From: Streptomyces sp. NBC_00691
GTDB lineage: Bacteria; Actinomycetota; Actinomycetes; Streptomycetales; Streptomycetaceae
Length of the DNA stretch: 64,000 nt
Assembly (NCBI RefSeq): GCF_036226665.1
Contig: NZ_CP109007.1
Span: 8,238,281-8,302,280, forward strand
Direction of reading: 5' to 3'
The notes below the pieces were generated by a model. The model was not told where the DNA came from, ran no database searches, and saw nothing but the letters and a program-made list of their open reading frames with translations. This document shows positions 45,112 through 54,050 of the stretch, in pieces; within the stretch, counting starts at the first letter, position 1, and every line of letters starts with the position of its first letter. The translations under genes and the position numbers were made by a program.

Positions 45112-45250
45112 ACCGCCGAACGTGCCGTCAACCGCCTCAAGGTCTTTCGCCCGGTCGCCACACGCTGCGGGAAACGGCTCCGTATCCGCCTCGACGCCGT
45201 CGCACGCGCAGCACTCGTGATCTGGCGCCGCACACCGACCCCGGACCGGG
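45112..45250 (+). pseudogene. C-terminal remnant of an IS5-like transposase
   Basis: The frame reads AERAVNRLKVFRPVATRCGK then RLRIRLDAVARAALVIWRRT. This is the conserved glutamate-bearing tail (ER-x-NRLK-x-FR-x-VATR) of IS5-type transposases. Nothing of the upstream transposase is present. Confidence 0.65.
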
Positions 45251-45481
45251 AAACATCGCGTAGGAACGCGAGTGAGCTGCCGTCATCTGACTGAAGGGGA
45301 GCTCGCTCCCTCATCCGGTCGAGGCTTCCGCGCCCTCCGATCCGCGCTGCTCACGCGGCGCGGACGGACGCCCGTCCATCACGTACCGGCCAAATGATCC
45401 GGGCCCCGTTCCTCGAGTCACCCAGCTGCCTCGCCTTTCGGTCCGTCGAACACTATTCATTGAACAAGAGGGATTTCACCC

Positions 45482-45904
45482 ATGCGCAAGACCCACCTCG
45501 TCCGTCCGGGCGGCAGATCCGTACTGCTCGGTGTCACCGCGGCCGTCGGACTGTCCGTCGCCGCCGTCACCCTGCCCGCCGCGGCAGGCGCCACGCCCCA
45601 CCACCCCGTACGTCCGACGATCGTGCTGGAACATGGGGCGTTCGCCGACGCCGCGAGCTGGGACGGTGTCGTCGCCCGGCTGCAGAGCGCGGGCTACCCG
45701 GTGGTGTCCGCCGCCAACCCGCTGCGTGGTCCGGCGAGCGATGCCGCTTACCTGCGCAGCGTCCTCGACCACATCGACGGGCCCGTGGTCCTGGTCGGCC
45801 ACTCCTACGGCGGCACCGTCATCAGCCAGGCCGCGGCGGGCCTCGAAGGCAAGGTGAAGGCACTGGTCTACATCGCGGCGTTCCTGCCGGACGAGGGCGA
45901 ATAA
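45482..45904 (+). pseudogene. truncated secreted alpha/beta hydrolase
   Basis: A signal peptide (MRKTHLVRPGG... with LPAAAGA) is followed by the first half of an alpha/beta hydrolase: IVLEHGAFADAASWDGVVAR and the nucleophile elbow VVLVGHSYGGTVISQAAAG. It stops abruptly at FLPDEGE. Relatives run on for over 100 more residues carrying the catalytic Asp and His. Sequence after the break is compositionally different and leads into a transposition module, so transposon insertion or an associated deletion probably removed the 3' half. Confidence 0.75.
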
Positions 45905-46133
45905 CGCTCGGTGGGGGGTTTGTTGGTGTGCTGGGTTGTTGAGGTCCTGGGGGTGTTGTGGGTGTGTTGAGAGGCGGTGTCGGGAGCTCGGTGAGGGTGG
46001 GCGGGGTGTTTGGGCTGGGGTTTTGCGTTCTGTGTTGAGCGGGACCGGGCTCGTTGTGGGTTTCACCAGCGTGTAAAGGCCTGTTTGGTGTTTGTGCTGT
46101 TCAGGGCTGTTTGGCCTGGTCGGTGGGCAGGGG

Positions 46134-47183
46134 TTAGCGGCTTCGGTGGGGGCGCCTGTGTTGTTTGGCGAGGTGGTCGAGTTGTACTGCGTCGAGGGCG
46201 GTTTTGGTGATGCGTTCGGGGCCGTCGTGGATAGCGGTGATGGCGGCCTGGCGGATCAGTCTGGTGAGGGATCCGATCCGGCCGGCAGTGCGCTGGTGGA
46301 GGTATTGTGCGTGGCGGGAGAGGGCGCCGGGTGTGTGCCGTTGCAGGTCGAGATTGTTTTCGATGTCGGTGATGACGTCGCGGAAGGGTTCACGCTTGCC
46401 GTGGCGGGCGGGGAGGGGACCGCAGTGGACGAGGGTGGCGCGTCCGGCGAGTTGAGCACCCCGTGTCCCGCTGAAGAGGGGTGTGTCGGTGACGTTGATG
46501 CCGGCGTAGACGAACGTGGCGGGGAGGCGTTCGGTGAGGTCTTTGATGAGGTCGGCGGTTTGGGCGCCGGTGGTGGTGCGGGGGTTGAGGCGGTGGATCT
46601 CGTCGATGAGGACGAGTTGGATGCCGGCTTGGGTGTAGGTGTGGCAGACGGCGTCGGTGATCTGGGTCTGGGTCATGCGTGTGGTTGTGGGGATGCCGAG
46701 GTAGCGGGCGAACTCGGTGACGAGGGTTTTCGCGGTCGCGCCGGGCGGGACCAGGACATACGCGACGGGTACCACCGCGTGGGCTGATCCGGGTGGTGCG
46801 GGGTTCTTCCGGGTGTGGGCGAGGTGGCAGGTGCGGCCGACGTTGAGGAGCGCGGTCGTTTTCCCGGCTGTGGCGGGTCCGGTGACGATCAGTGAGGGTC
46901 GGGCGGTGGTCTGCTGGTGGCGGCCGAGGATCATCAGGGTGCGGACCTGGGCGGCGAGGGTGTGGAGGGCGGGGGTGCGGATGGTGACGAAGCTGGAGTG
47001 GTAGGCGAGGCGTTCCTCTGTGCTGCGGGGCGGGTCGCCAGGGCGGGGAGGGGCGGGCGGGTCAGTGGTGGCGAAGCGGTGCCAGCCCTGCCAGGTGGTC
47101 AGGGGCCAAGGCGGCCCGGTCTCGCCGCTTTCGTCGGTGCCGCCTTGTGTGCTGCTTGCGCTTGTCTGGCTGGGGTTCACCAT
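46134..47183 (-). CDS. tniB: TniB/TnsC-like AAA+ transposition ATPase
   Basis: A 349-residue AAA+ protein. Walker A is GPATAGKTTALLNVGR, Walker B QLVLIDEIHRLNP, and a sensor-like YAGINVTDTPLF follows. TniB/TnsC proteins form ATP-dependent filaments on target DNA and recruit the transposase. The ATG overlaps the last 7 bases of tniA, implying translational coupling. Confidence 0.88.
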   Translation of the reverse strand: MVNPSQTSASSTQGGTDESGETGPPWPLTTWQGWHRFATTDPPAPPRPGDPPRSTEERLAYHSSFVTIRTPALHTLAAQVRTLMILGRHQQTTARPSLIVTGPATAGKTTALLNVGRTCHLAHTRKNPAPPGSAHAVVPVAYVLVPPGATAKTLVTEFARYLGIPTTTRMTQTQITDAVCHTYTQAGIQLVLIDEIHRLNPRTTTGAQTADLIKDLTERLPATFVYAGINVTDTPLFSGTRGAQLAGRATLVHCGPLPARHGKREPFRDVITDIENNLDLQRHTPGALSRHAQYLHQRTAGRIGSLTRLIRQAAITAIHDGPERITKTALDAVQLDHLAKQHRRPHRSR

Positions 47184-49279
47184 GTGGCGGCCTCCTCGTG
47201 CGCGTCGTAGAGCCCGAATCCGGCGGCCGGGGAGGGGCTGACGCCGTCGGGCAGGTCGTCGATGGTGTCTTCGTCGTCTTCGTCGCCTTGCTGCGCCGGG
47301 CTGTCAGTGGGTGCTTCGGTGTCGTGGTTTCCGTCGTGGACTGCGGGGAGTGGGATGTGAGCGGTGCGGGCCAGGAGGGCCTGCTCTGTTCTGGTGGCGT
47401 GGCCGCTGTGGACGCGGCGCATGAGCTGGTCGAGTGCGTCGGCGAGGCCGGCTTCGTACTGCTCGGTGTCACCGTGGTTGCCGTCAACGGCCTGGGTGCG
47501 GATGTGCTGCCAGGTGCGTTCGTCGAAGGGCCGGTGGACGTGGTCGCGGTGGATCCACGGGATCTCGGTGAGTTCGCCGTCGGGCAGGCGCACCCAGATC
47601 TGGCGGACGTCGTGGGGGTTGTAGTGGATCTCCCATTTCCCGCCGCGGCCGGCGACGGGGGAGGCCTGGCCGCGGTGCGGGGCGAGGAGATCCGCGTCGT
47701 AGGTGCGGTGGTGGATGGTGATGCCGGCGGGGGTGATGGCCTGCCAGCGCACGGGCAGCAGTTCGAGGTAGTCGCGCCCGGTCAACGGGACAGGGACATA
47801 GCCGGCGACGGCGACGAGCGCGGCCCACATCTCATTCGGAGTAAGGGCCTTCCTGGGCATCATCGGGTGGCGCAGCCCTTCGTGGGGCCGGTGGTGGTAA
47901 TGCACCAGCCACTCATCGAGGAGGTCCTGGAGCTGGGCGACGCTGTAGCGGGCGTCGTTCCCGATGTCGGGGCCGCGGCGGGTGACGTCGGAGCCGGTGT
48001 AGCCAGGCAGGTGCTGGCAGAACAGGGCGTTGATGGAGCCGAAGGTCCGCTCGACGATGCCCTTCGCGGTGGGGGCGCGGGGCGGAGCGGGCTGGACGCT
48101 GATGCCGAGGGTCTCGCAGGCGGCGGTGAACGCGGCGGAGACGAAGACTTTGCCCCGGTCGACGACGATCGTCTCGGGCAGCACGACCGGCCGGGCAGCC
48201 GCCCCGGCCAGGCGCTCGTCCAGCGTGGCCAGCCGCTGGTGGGGGAGCGCGCGGGCGTGGTCCATGCGCAGGATGTCCGGCCAGGTCGGCCTGGCCGGGT
48301 GCGGGACGGCCATCTCCGCCAGCAGCAGGGCCGCGTCCACGGCCTTGGTCGCGCTCGGGCACAGCACGGCGGCCAGGATGGCGCGGGTGGCGACGTCGAC
48401 GGCGATGGTCAGCTCGGGCCGGGCCAGGCGCCCGTCGTCGAAGAGGGCCAGGACGTCCAGGCGGGTGGTGTCGATCTGGACCTGCTCGCCCGGCCGCAGC
48501 GCGACGGCGGGAGTGAAAGCCCGCCCCTCGACGCTGGCGGGCACCCGCCGCACCGGACCACTGGGCAGTTCACCGGGGCGGGCGAGAGAGGTGACGAGAC
48601 GGTACAGCGTGGCCTGGGACGGCACGGGCACCGTACCGGGGCCGTGCCGGTCGGCAAGGATCTGGTTGATCAGCGGGAACAGGCCGTTGACGGTGCCCTT
48701 GGAACGCCCGCGCCGGCGGCGCAGCGCCTCACGGACGGCTGCGACGACCCGTTCGTCGGAGCGCCCGGTGGGGCTGGAGGCGCGGGTGGTGCGGTGGTCG
48801 AGGAGCCCCCACAGGCCCTGTTTGCGGTAGGCCAGGCGCATGCGTTGCACCGTGGTGCGCGATACACGCCCGAAGCCGAGTGCGGTCAGCTCTTCGGCTT
48901 TGGCCTGCTCCCGCTCGGCCAGCGTGTGCGCTGCGGGGTCGTACTGCTCCCGCACCACTCCACCGCTGCCGGGCCCGTCGGCAAGGCCGTATTCGACTTC
49001 CCGCACGTGCCGCTGCCAGGCCATGGCCTTGTTCCGCGCCGCGGCGGGCGCGGTCTCGAACAGCCCCCACTGCGGGGCCGCCTGCGGCACGTCGGCTCCG
49101 ATGACGCTGAAGCCGGGATCGGCGAACAGGTACCCGGCGAGCACCGCCTCGCCACCGCCGTCCGGGCCGATGAGGTGAACGGTCTGCCCGGACAGAGCGA
49201 CCACCTGCCACTTCACGCCGCGGAAGCGGACATGCGCCCCGACCTTCACCGCCGGCCGCGCATTGCGCCGCGCGCTCAC
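47177..49279 (-). CDS. tniA: TniA/TnsB-like DDE transposase
   Basis: A 700-residue Mu/TnsB-type transposase. Helix-turn-helix region RVSRTTVQRMRLAYRKQGLW is followed by a retroviral-integrase (rve) core: GEQVQIDTTRLD and AVDVATRAI (catalytic aspartates), IVVDRGKVFVSAAF, and GIVERTFGSINALF with the final glutamate. A Mu-type C-terminal beta barrel follows. The GTG at 49279 overlaps a TGA (GTGA) where the upstream TnsA-like gene should end. The triad looks intact. Confidence 0.85.
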   Translation of the reverse strand: MSARRNARPAVKVGAHVRFRGVKWQVVALSGQTVHLIGPDGGGEAVLAGYLFADPGFSVIGADVPQAAPQWGLFETAPAAARNKAMAWQRHVREVEYGLADGPGSGGVVREQYDPAAHTLAEREQAKAEELTALGFGRVSRTTVQRMRLAYRKQGLWGLLDHRTTRASSPTGRSDERVVAAVREALRRRRGRSKGTVNGLFPLINQILADRHGPGTVPVPSQATLYRLVTSLARPGELPSGPVRRVPASVEGRAFTPAVALRPGEQVQIDTTRLDVLALFDDGRLARPELTIAVDVATRAILAAVLCPSATKAVDAALLLAEMAVPHPARPTWPDILRMDHARALPHQRLATLDERLAGAAARPVVLPETIVVDRGKVFVSAAFTAACETLGISVQPAPPRAPTAKGIVERTFGSINALFCQHLPGYTGSDVTRRGPDIGNDARYSVAQLQDLLDEWLVHYHHRPHEGLRHPMMPRKALTPNEMWAALVAVAGYVPVPLTGRDYLELLPVRWQAITPAGITIHHRTYDADLLAPHRGQASPVAGRGGKWEIHYNPHDVRQIWVRLPDGELTEIPWIHRDHVHRPFDERTWQHIRTQAVDGNHGDTEQYEAGLADALDQLMRRVHSGHATRTEQALLARTAHIPLPAVHDGNHDTEAPTDSPAQQGDEDDEDTIDDLPDGVSPSPAAGFGLYDAHEEAATW

Positions 49280-50084
49280 TTGGCACTTCCCGTCTCGCCC
49301 AGACCGTCCCAGCCCCTGGGCTGACGAGAACGCACTCGTGCAGCGGCGCCTCCAGGTCCGTCGTGAGCTGTCCGTGCCACAGGGCATGGAAGACGGCGGG
49401 GAGGACCTCGATCGGGTCGCCGGCCGCTTCGGCACCTTCGATCAGTGGCCGCGGCCGCGTGAACGCCTCCACAACCGTGCGCGTCAGACCGGGGCGGCCG
49501 GCGTTGCGGGGATGGCGGTAGCCGGCCAGCCATTTCAAGTTGGCGGCCAGGACGTCGTCGAGCGGCGCAAGGCGCCGGTAGGCCCAGCCGAGTTCCTCAC
49601 ATGCTGCGCTTACCGCTTCGGCAGCCTTCACCGCGCGTTCGCCGCCGGCTTCCTGGTGGCTGGGGCAGTCGGCCAGCAGACCCGTGCCGTCGCGGTACCG
49701 GGCGAACAGCTGCGGCACCCAGGAACGCACCCGCCCCCGAGGGTCCCGCCACAGCAGCTACACCGGTCGCCCTGCCAGTCCTGTCACCCGCGGATCACGG
49801 TCCAGGACCATCAGTTGGGTACGCATCGCGTTCGACCCCGCAGCCACGTGCCGTCCGGTGGTCGCCGACCACCACAGGCCCGGCCCCCAGCGCCGTCCCG
49901 GGATCACCGGGAACGCCGACACCGGCGGCAACTCCTCGAACGCCACGGTCATGGCGGCATCCGTCCACCGTTGGTGGACCCGTTGACCGACCGGGTCGAG
50001 GAACACGGCCTCGAAATCGCTCCGACGCTCTACGGCCGCTCGCCCTGCCCGGCCTCCAGGCCGGGTCGCCCCTGTGCTGCTCAC
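49276..50084 (-). pseudogene. TnsA-like endonuclease gene with an in-frame amber stop
   Basis: The frame from 50084 encodes a TnsA-like N-terminus (RRWGPGLWWSATTGRHVAAG, MVLDRDPRVTGLAGRPV). It hits TAG at 49758-49760 and continues in the same frame as LLWRDPRGRVRSWVPQLFAR, then DGTGLLADCPS. Relatives have a tryptophan at the stop position (QPFWL.W), so a TGG to TAG change is likely. The frame also fails to end cleanly before tniA, suggesting a second lesion near 49300. Without TnsA-type 5' cleavage, transposition would be replicative or blocked. Confidence 0.75.
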
Positions 50085-50186
50085 CTGCGTCAGCCAAGTC
50101 GCTCCCGTCGGCAGCTGTCCCTGTTTTCAGGATTTCTGCCACAAACGAGTGCCCTGTCAGTTAACAGTCGACGCACGTCCCCATGC

Positions 50187-51584
50187 TCAGCCTCCGTCCT
50201 CCCGCTTACCTGCGGTCATCATCCTCCTGAGCGTCTCGGCAGGCATGTCCACCCACCGGGCCATGTCCTCCAAGGGCACTCCGCCGTTCACCGCCGCCAC
50301 CGCGGTCCGCTTCCAGGCCGCCTCGATCAGCCCGGCACTGTGACCGAGGCCGCGCAGTAGCAGCCGGGTGACCTCGGCGGTCGGCCCGGTCTGCGATCCG
50401 CGCAGCTGGATCAGCTGCTCCTCAGCGCTCTCGATCGTCCGGGTGATCAGCATCCGCTGCTCGGCGGGCACCGTAGCCCGCCACATCGTCCCCGAGCCGG
50501 GTGCCTTCTTCTCCTTGCCCAGGACCCGCAGCCGGCCGGCCATGGTGGCGGCCTGGTGTTCCTGCCGCAGCCACCACGGGTCGTTGTCGTATCCGGGCGG
50601 CCCTCCGACGCCGCGACGCCGGCGGATGACACCGCCCATCCACGCGATCAGCGGACCACCGTGATCCGTCGCCGCCAACGGCCCCAGCCACGGCCGCCCC
50701 ACCCGCTCACCGAGCCGGCGGCAGAACAACCCGTCGGCCGGCAGCGCCCGCGGCCGCCCGGCACCACTGTCCGCCCACACCAGCTCGGCCATGCCCGGAT
50801 CCAGCAGCACCTCGGCGACCGCCACCACCTCCGGGAAGACGACCGCGTCCCGCCCCACGATCCGCCACCACTCCAGATCACCCCCAGCATCCCCGCCCGC
50901 GACCAGATGCAGACGCCGCGGCCAGACCGTCTCCCGCTCCCAGCCATAGGCCCCCTCCCACCACCGGGCGACCACCGCCCGCGCCAGCGCGAACACCCGC
51001 GCCGGCTCGGCCCCGGCCCGCACCGCCCGCCGCCCCACCGACGCCCACCGCCGCTGCGCCGCCACCACCTCCGGAAGACGCCGCACGTCCAGGTACTCAC
51101 GGGGCTGGTCGGCGTCCGCGTCCAGGAGCCACCGCCCATGCCGCACACACACCCGATCCCACCGCGGGACGTACCGCACCGCACGCACGACCGTCCCTGT
51201 GCGCTGCGCCGTGCACAGCCCGCAGCCGAACGCCACCGGCCCAACAACCACGCCGCCGATCCGCCACACAGCCGACGGCACTCCGTCCTTTTCAGCCGGC
51301 AGCTTGGCGTCCTGCTGTCCCCAGGACGGCAACGCCCGTGCCGCCACGTCCTCTCCGGTGCCGCACAGGCTCGTCAGAAGTCGCCGTCCGGCAGTGTTCA
51401 GCACTACCTCGGCGTCAGCCCGGCAGGCGCCGCCCTCGTGCTTGGGCTGCTGGTTAGGCCACTGCCAGTACGACCGCAGCCCCTTCGCCTCCAACCCGTA
51501 GCGGCTGGCGGTGCGGCAGATCAGCGACGAGGTCGTCTCCCCCTGCAGGGGCGCGATCCGCAGGAGGCCGGGGTAAGGGGTCAC
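50187..51584 (-). CDS. tniQ: TniQ-family target-selection protein
   Basis: A 465-residue TniQ/TnsD-type protein. The N-terminus LRIAPLQGETTSSLICRTAS is typical. A zinc-finger segment CGLC...RVCVRHGRWLLD (C-x2-C...C-x2-H) and a C-terminal helix-turn-helix-like region (VNGGVPLEDMARWVDMPAET) follow. TniQ proteins choose or license the target site and bridge to TniB. It starts the four-gene leftward set, about 100 bases before the TnsA-like gene. Confidence 0.85.
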   Translation of the reverse strand: MTPYPGLLRIAPLQGETTSSLICRTASRYGLEAKGLRSYWQWPNQQPKHEGGACRADAEVVLNTAGRRLLTSLCGTGEDVAARALPSWGQQDAKLPAEKDGVPSAVWRIGGVVVGPVAFGCGLCTAQRTGTVVRAVRYVPRWDRVCVRHGRWLLDADADQPREYLDVRRLPEVVAAQRRWASVGRRAVRAGAEPARVFALARAVVARWWEGAYGWERETVWPRRLHLVAGGDAGGDLEWWRIVGRDAVVFPEVVAVAEVLLDPGMAELVWADSGAGRPRALPADGLFCRRLGERVGRPWLGPLAATDHGGPLIAWMGGVIRRRRGVGGPPGYDNDPWWLRQEHQAATMAGRLRVLGKEKKAPGSGTMWRATVPAEQRMLITRTIESAEEQLIQLRGSQTGPTAEVTRLLLRGLGHSAGLIEAAWKRTAVAAVNGGVPLEDMARWVDMPAETLRRMMTAGKREDGG

Positions 51585-51976
51585 TCCACCACGGTCTCGT
51601 GCTCACCGCCTTGGCGGGCGTTTTCGCAGAAGACGCTCAGCAGACCGCGACCACCTCACCCCAGCCGACCGCATTCGTCGCGATCAAGCCCAGGCGGCCG
51701 CCCCGGTGCCGACTCGTCCCACAGCGTCAGACGCCCGCCCAGCCCGCGCGCCCCTCAGGGACCCGGATGCGACACGCGCATCCCTCCTGTCTGCATCAGA
51801 CTTCCAGCCCAGCGCAGCCGTGTGACCTGGGGAAACAGTGCTTCGCATGCGCCGGGAGGAGGAGTTGGGAAATGTTTCTTCCGTTCGGCATCCGGATCGG
51901 GCCCTCCTGCTGCGTGTAGGGGATGAGGGCCTCGTGCCTTCATCAACGAGTTCGTCACTACTGGAAGGCCTGGTCG
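51585..51976. other. gap between transposition module and CBASS-side operon
   Basis: No convincing gene. One transposon end could lie here, and so could the promoter of the operon beginning at 51977. No target duplication or terminal repeat matching the 45.9-46.1 kb side was found by eye. Confidence 0.4.
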
Positions 51977-52264
51977 ATGACTTGGTCGTACTGGGTAGGA
52001 GCGGGCGGGGTGTCACTTCCAGTACTGGTCCTGCTGTTCTTCGCGATGCGCCGCGCCAAGGGTGTCGTGGAGATGCTTGTGAAGGCGCATATCGAGACCC
52101 GGGCGGAGCGCGAGCAGCGCGCCACCATGGTCGCGATGGCGCAGTCCCTGCCCGACGGCGGCGCCGCGGCCCGCTTCGAGCAGGGACGGCCGGCATGGCT
52201 GTTCCGCAAGGACTCGGCTGAGCCGGAAAGCCACCGGGCCATCGCCACGCGGGAGGCTGCGTGA
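51977..52264 (+). CDS. small single-pass membrane protein upstream of CapH/CapP-like pair
   Basis: A 95-residue protein starting MTWSYWVGAGGV. One N-terminal transmembrane helix (SLPVLVLLFFAM) is followed by a charged cytoplasmic helix (VEMLVKAHIETRAEREQRAT) and a disordered tail. I do not recognise a family. Its stop overlaps the GTG of the next gene (GTGA), so it is the first gene of a tight operon leading to the XRE and ImmA genes. Confidence 0.6.
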   Translation: MTWSYWVGAGGVSLPVLVLLFFAMRRAKGVVEMLVKAHIETRAEREQRATMVAMAQSLPDGGAAARFEQGRPAWLFRKDSAEPESHRAIATREAA

Positions 52265-52575
52265 GTGAGGCCGTCCCGGGAGCGGACTTCGAGTCCTTCG
52301 TCCTCGAGACCATCGAGGCGTTCTCCCGACTGGCCCGGGCCCAGGCAGGCGACTTGCACAGCGCCCTTGAAGGGCGATGTCTCCGGCGCGGTGACGGTGG
52401 CTGGGACCCAGGGGTGAAGAGGGTGTACCGCCGGCTCGGCATCGGCGGTGTGCTGACGAATCTTGCGTTCTGGCGGCAAGCAGGTGAAGTAGAGGGGACG
52501 GGGCAGCGTAGGGCTGGTCGGGCACAAAGCGGGGGGGCTAGGTTGTCAGCGAGACTGGCGGCGTTTGGGGGATAG
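52261..52575 (+). CDS. hypothetical protein, second gene of the operon
   Basis: A 104-residue soluble protein. The N-terminal half looks helical (FESFVLETIEAFSRLARAQA), then GGWDPGVKRVYRRLGIGGVL, and the tail is Gly/Arg-rich. No family recognised. It overlaps the preceding membrane-protein gene (GTGA) and abuts the XRE gene with no gap, so the four genes are very likely co-transcribed and co-translated. Confidence 0.55.
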   Translation: MSEAVPGADFESFVLETIEAFSRLARAQAGDLHSALEGRCLRRGDGGWDPGVKRVYRRLGIGGVLTNLAFWRQAGEVEGTGQRRAGRAQSGGARLSARLAAFGG

Positions 52576-52893
52576 GTGGACGAGCGGGAGTTCAACGAAG
52601 CCGTATCCGAGCGGGTCCGTGAGGCGCGAAGGCGTGCCGGGGTGACGCAGGAGTACGTGGCGCGACGAGCGGGGCTGACGCGCGGTTCGATCACGAACAT
52701 CGAGTCCGGAACCCAGACCCCGCCTCTTTACCGGCTTGCCCTGATCGCCGCGGCGGTCGGTGCGGAACCTGCCGACCTGCTTCCGTCGCTCCACTTGGAC
52801 GAAGCGTCTGGCCTTGCCGCGCGTCACGCCGCCGATGTCGCCGCGGTGTGGGCGCAGGCCTCGAAGAGCAGGAGTGCCGGTGGCGAAGGCTGA
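52576..52893 (+). CDS. capH: XRE-family repressor (CapH-like)
   Basis: A 105-residue DNA-binding protein with a Cro/C1-type helix-turn-helix (about residues 12-70): VREARRRAGVTQEYVARRAG, LTRGSITNIESGTQTPPLYR. A short C-terminal segment follows. It overlaps the zinc-peptidase gene by 14 bases, and both precede a CBASS cluster on the same strand. In characterised CBASS loci CapH represses the operon until CapP cleaves it. The symbol is used for the analogy; such pairs also occur on unrelated mobile elements. Confidence 0.75.
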   Translation: MDEREFNEAVSERVREARRRAGVTQEYVARRAGLTRGSITNIESGTQTPPLYRLALIAAAVGAEPADLLPSLHLDEASGLAARHAADVAAVWAQASKSRSAGGEG

Positions 52894-53398
52894 CCTGGCG
52901 GCTCGCGGGCTGCTGCGGGAATTCCGGATCGACGCCCCGCCGGTCGACCCCTTCGCTCTGGCCGAGCATCTCGGCGTCCTGGTCGTCCCGCAGCGCATGG
53001 ACGACGACGTCTCCGGCATGCTCCTGCGCAAAGACGGCGCCTGTGTCATCGGCGTCAACGAGGCGCACTCCTTTGAGCGGCGGCGTTTCACAGTGGCACA
53101 CGAACTGGGACACCTGCGCCTTCACGAGGGACGTCCGCTGATTCTGGACACCGATGCCCGCGTGAACTACCGCGACACGGTTTCGAGCATGGCCACGGAC
53201 CGTGAGGAGATCGACGCCAACCGGTTCGCCGCGGCGCTGCTTGCCCCGGAGGACATGGTCCGCCGGGCGGCGCAGCACATCAGCTTCCGTACGACGGATG
53301 ACCTCGTGCGGGTCCTGGCGAAGCGTTTCCAGCTGAGTGAGATGGCCATGACCTACCGTCTGATGAACCTCGGCATCGTCTCCGGCCCCGCTCACTGA
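52880..53398 (+). CDS. capP: ImmA/IrrE zinc metallopeptidase (CapP-like)
   Basis: A 172-residue peptidase of the ImmA/IrrE family. The zinc motif HELGH is at residues 74-78 in FTVAHELGHLRLHEG, and the third ligand glutamate in REEIDANRFAAALLAP near residue 110. The GTG at 52880 overlaps the repressor gene. Family members cleave a partner XRE repressor; CapP does so when single-stranded DNA accumulates, switching on CBASS. The overlap with the XRE gene makes that partner the obvious substrate. A hairpin terminator follows at once. Confidence 0.8.
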   Translation: MAKADLAARGLLREFRIDAPPVDPFALAEHLGVLVVPQRMDDDVSGMLLRKDGACVIGVNEAHSFERRRFTVAHELGHLRLHEGRPLILDTDARVNYRDTVSSMATDREEIDANRFAAALLAPEDMVRRAAQHISFRTTDDLVRVLAKRFQLSEMAMTYRLMNLGIVSGPAH

Positions 53399-53403
53399 CA
53401 CCG

Positions 53404-53425
53404 CCGGGCCGGGTAGCCGGCCCGG
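53404..53425. terminator. hairpin terminator after capP-like gene
   Basis: A perfect 9-base stem (CCGGGCCGG and its complement) with a 4-base loop lies 6 bases past the stop. It separates the regulator operon from the CD-NTase transcript. Confidence 0.75.
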
Positions 53426-53566
53426 CCCCGCCCCCACCGCCCACCGCCGGCACCGCTCTGCTGCGGACCCTTGGGAGCCACGCCCTTTCCCGCTCCCGCC
53501 CCGGCTTCCCCAGCAGCGGCCAAGGAGGAACTGGACCTGCCTCTCTCAGAACCACGCTGAAAGTAT

Positions 53567-53654
53567 GTCAGCCTGACTGACCTTCAAAAAGTGTCTTGCG
53601 TCAGTGTCGCTGTGTGTGGTGCACTGGTTACCGCAGAGAGTGAACAATCTCTGC
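53567..53654. promoter_or_regulatory. candidate control region of the CBASS operon
   Basis: In the 650-base gap before the CD-NTase, this A/T-richer stretch holds the palindrome GTCAGCCTGAC (53567-53577) and the inverted repeat GCAGAGA-N8-TCTCTGC (53633-53654). They are the only clear dyads there and are plausible sites for the XRE repressor. About 400 bases of leader, with no gene I can support, lie between here and the CD-NTase start. Confidence 0.4.
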
Positions 53655-54050
53655 GTGTAAAGGGTGGTTCCTGCTCGGCGTGAGGCCGACGGGACAAGTA
53701 CACCCCCGGGCGGTACCGCGTACGCGTGCCAGGCCATGCTGGCTGGCAGCGTCGACCGGACCGCACTGGCCCCTTCGATGGTCAGCCGTCACCTGCGGCC
53801 CCATCCGCTGATGCCGCGCATCGGCCGACCCTCTGCCCTGTGCCATGGCCGGCCCCCTCCGCGAGGTCACACCAGGCCCTCGCGCATGCACTCACCCTGC
53901 CCGCACCCGTGTGCTCTGTCTCGTGGGCAAGCCCCGCGTGCCTTCCCGGTCGCGTCCACATCCCATGCCGTCACAGCTCCCTTCGGCATGCCCCCACACC
54001 CCTCCCACCCCCGGGCCTCCAGCAGGCTCGCCGCAGAAAGGAACCCCGTC

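Larger units (their letters stand above)
46134..51584 (-). mobile_element. Tn7/Tn5053-like transposition module (TniQ, TnsA-like, TniA, TniB)
   Basis: Four leftward genes in the order TniQ, TnsA-like endonuclease, TniA DDE transposase and TniB AAA+ ATPase form a heteromeric transposase set. The last three overlap or nearly touch. Ends were not located. Just beyond TniB, 45905-46133 is G/T-rich and includes two TGTGTTGAG motifs (about 45964 and 46031) that could be transposase-binding repeats; the upstream side is 51585-51976. The interrupted hydrolase at 45482 probably marks one boundary. Confidence 0.7.

Noticed and set aside
45905..46133. Precise transposon left end with terminal inverted repeats
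   Set aside because: Repeated TGTGTTGAG motifs are present, but no matching inverted copy or target duplication was found on the 51.6-52 kb side, so the ends are not claimed.
47147..49324. A 725-codon plus-strand frame opposite tniA
   Set aside because: It mirrors the transposase codons, has low-complexity composition and no domain. The minus strand has the complete DDE motifs.
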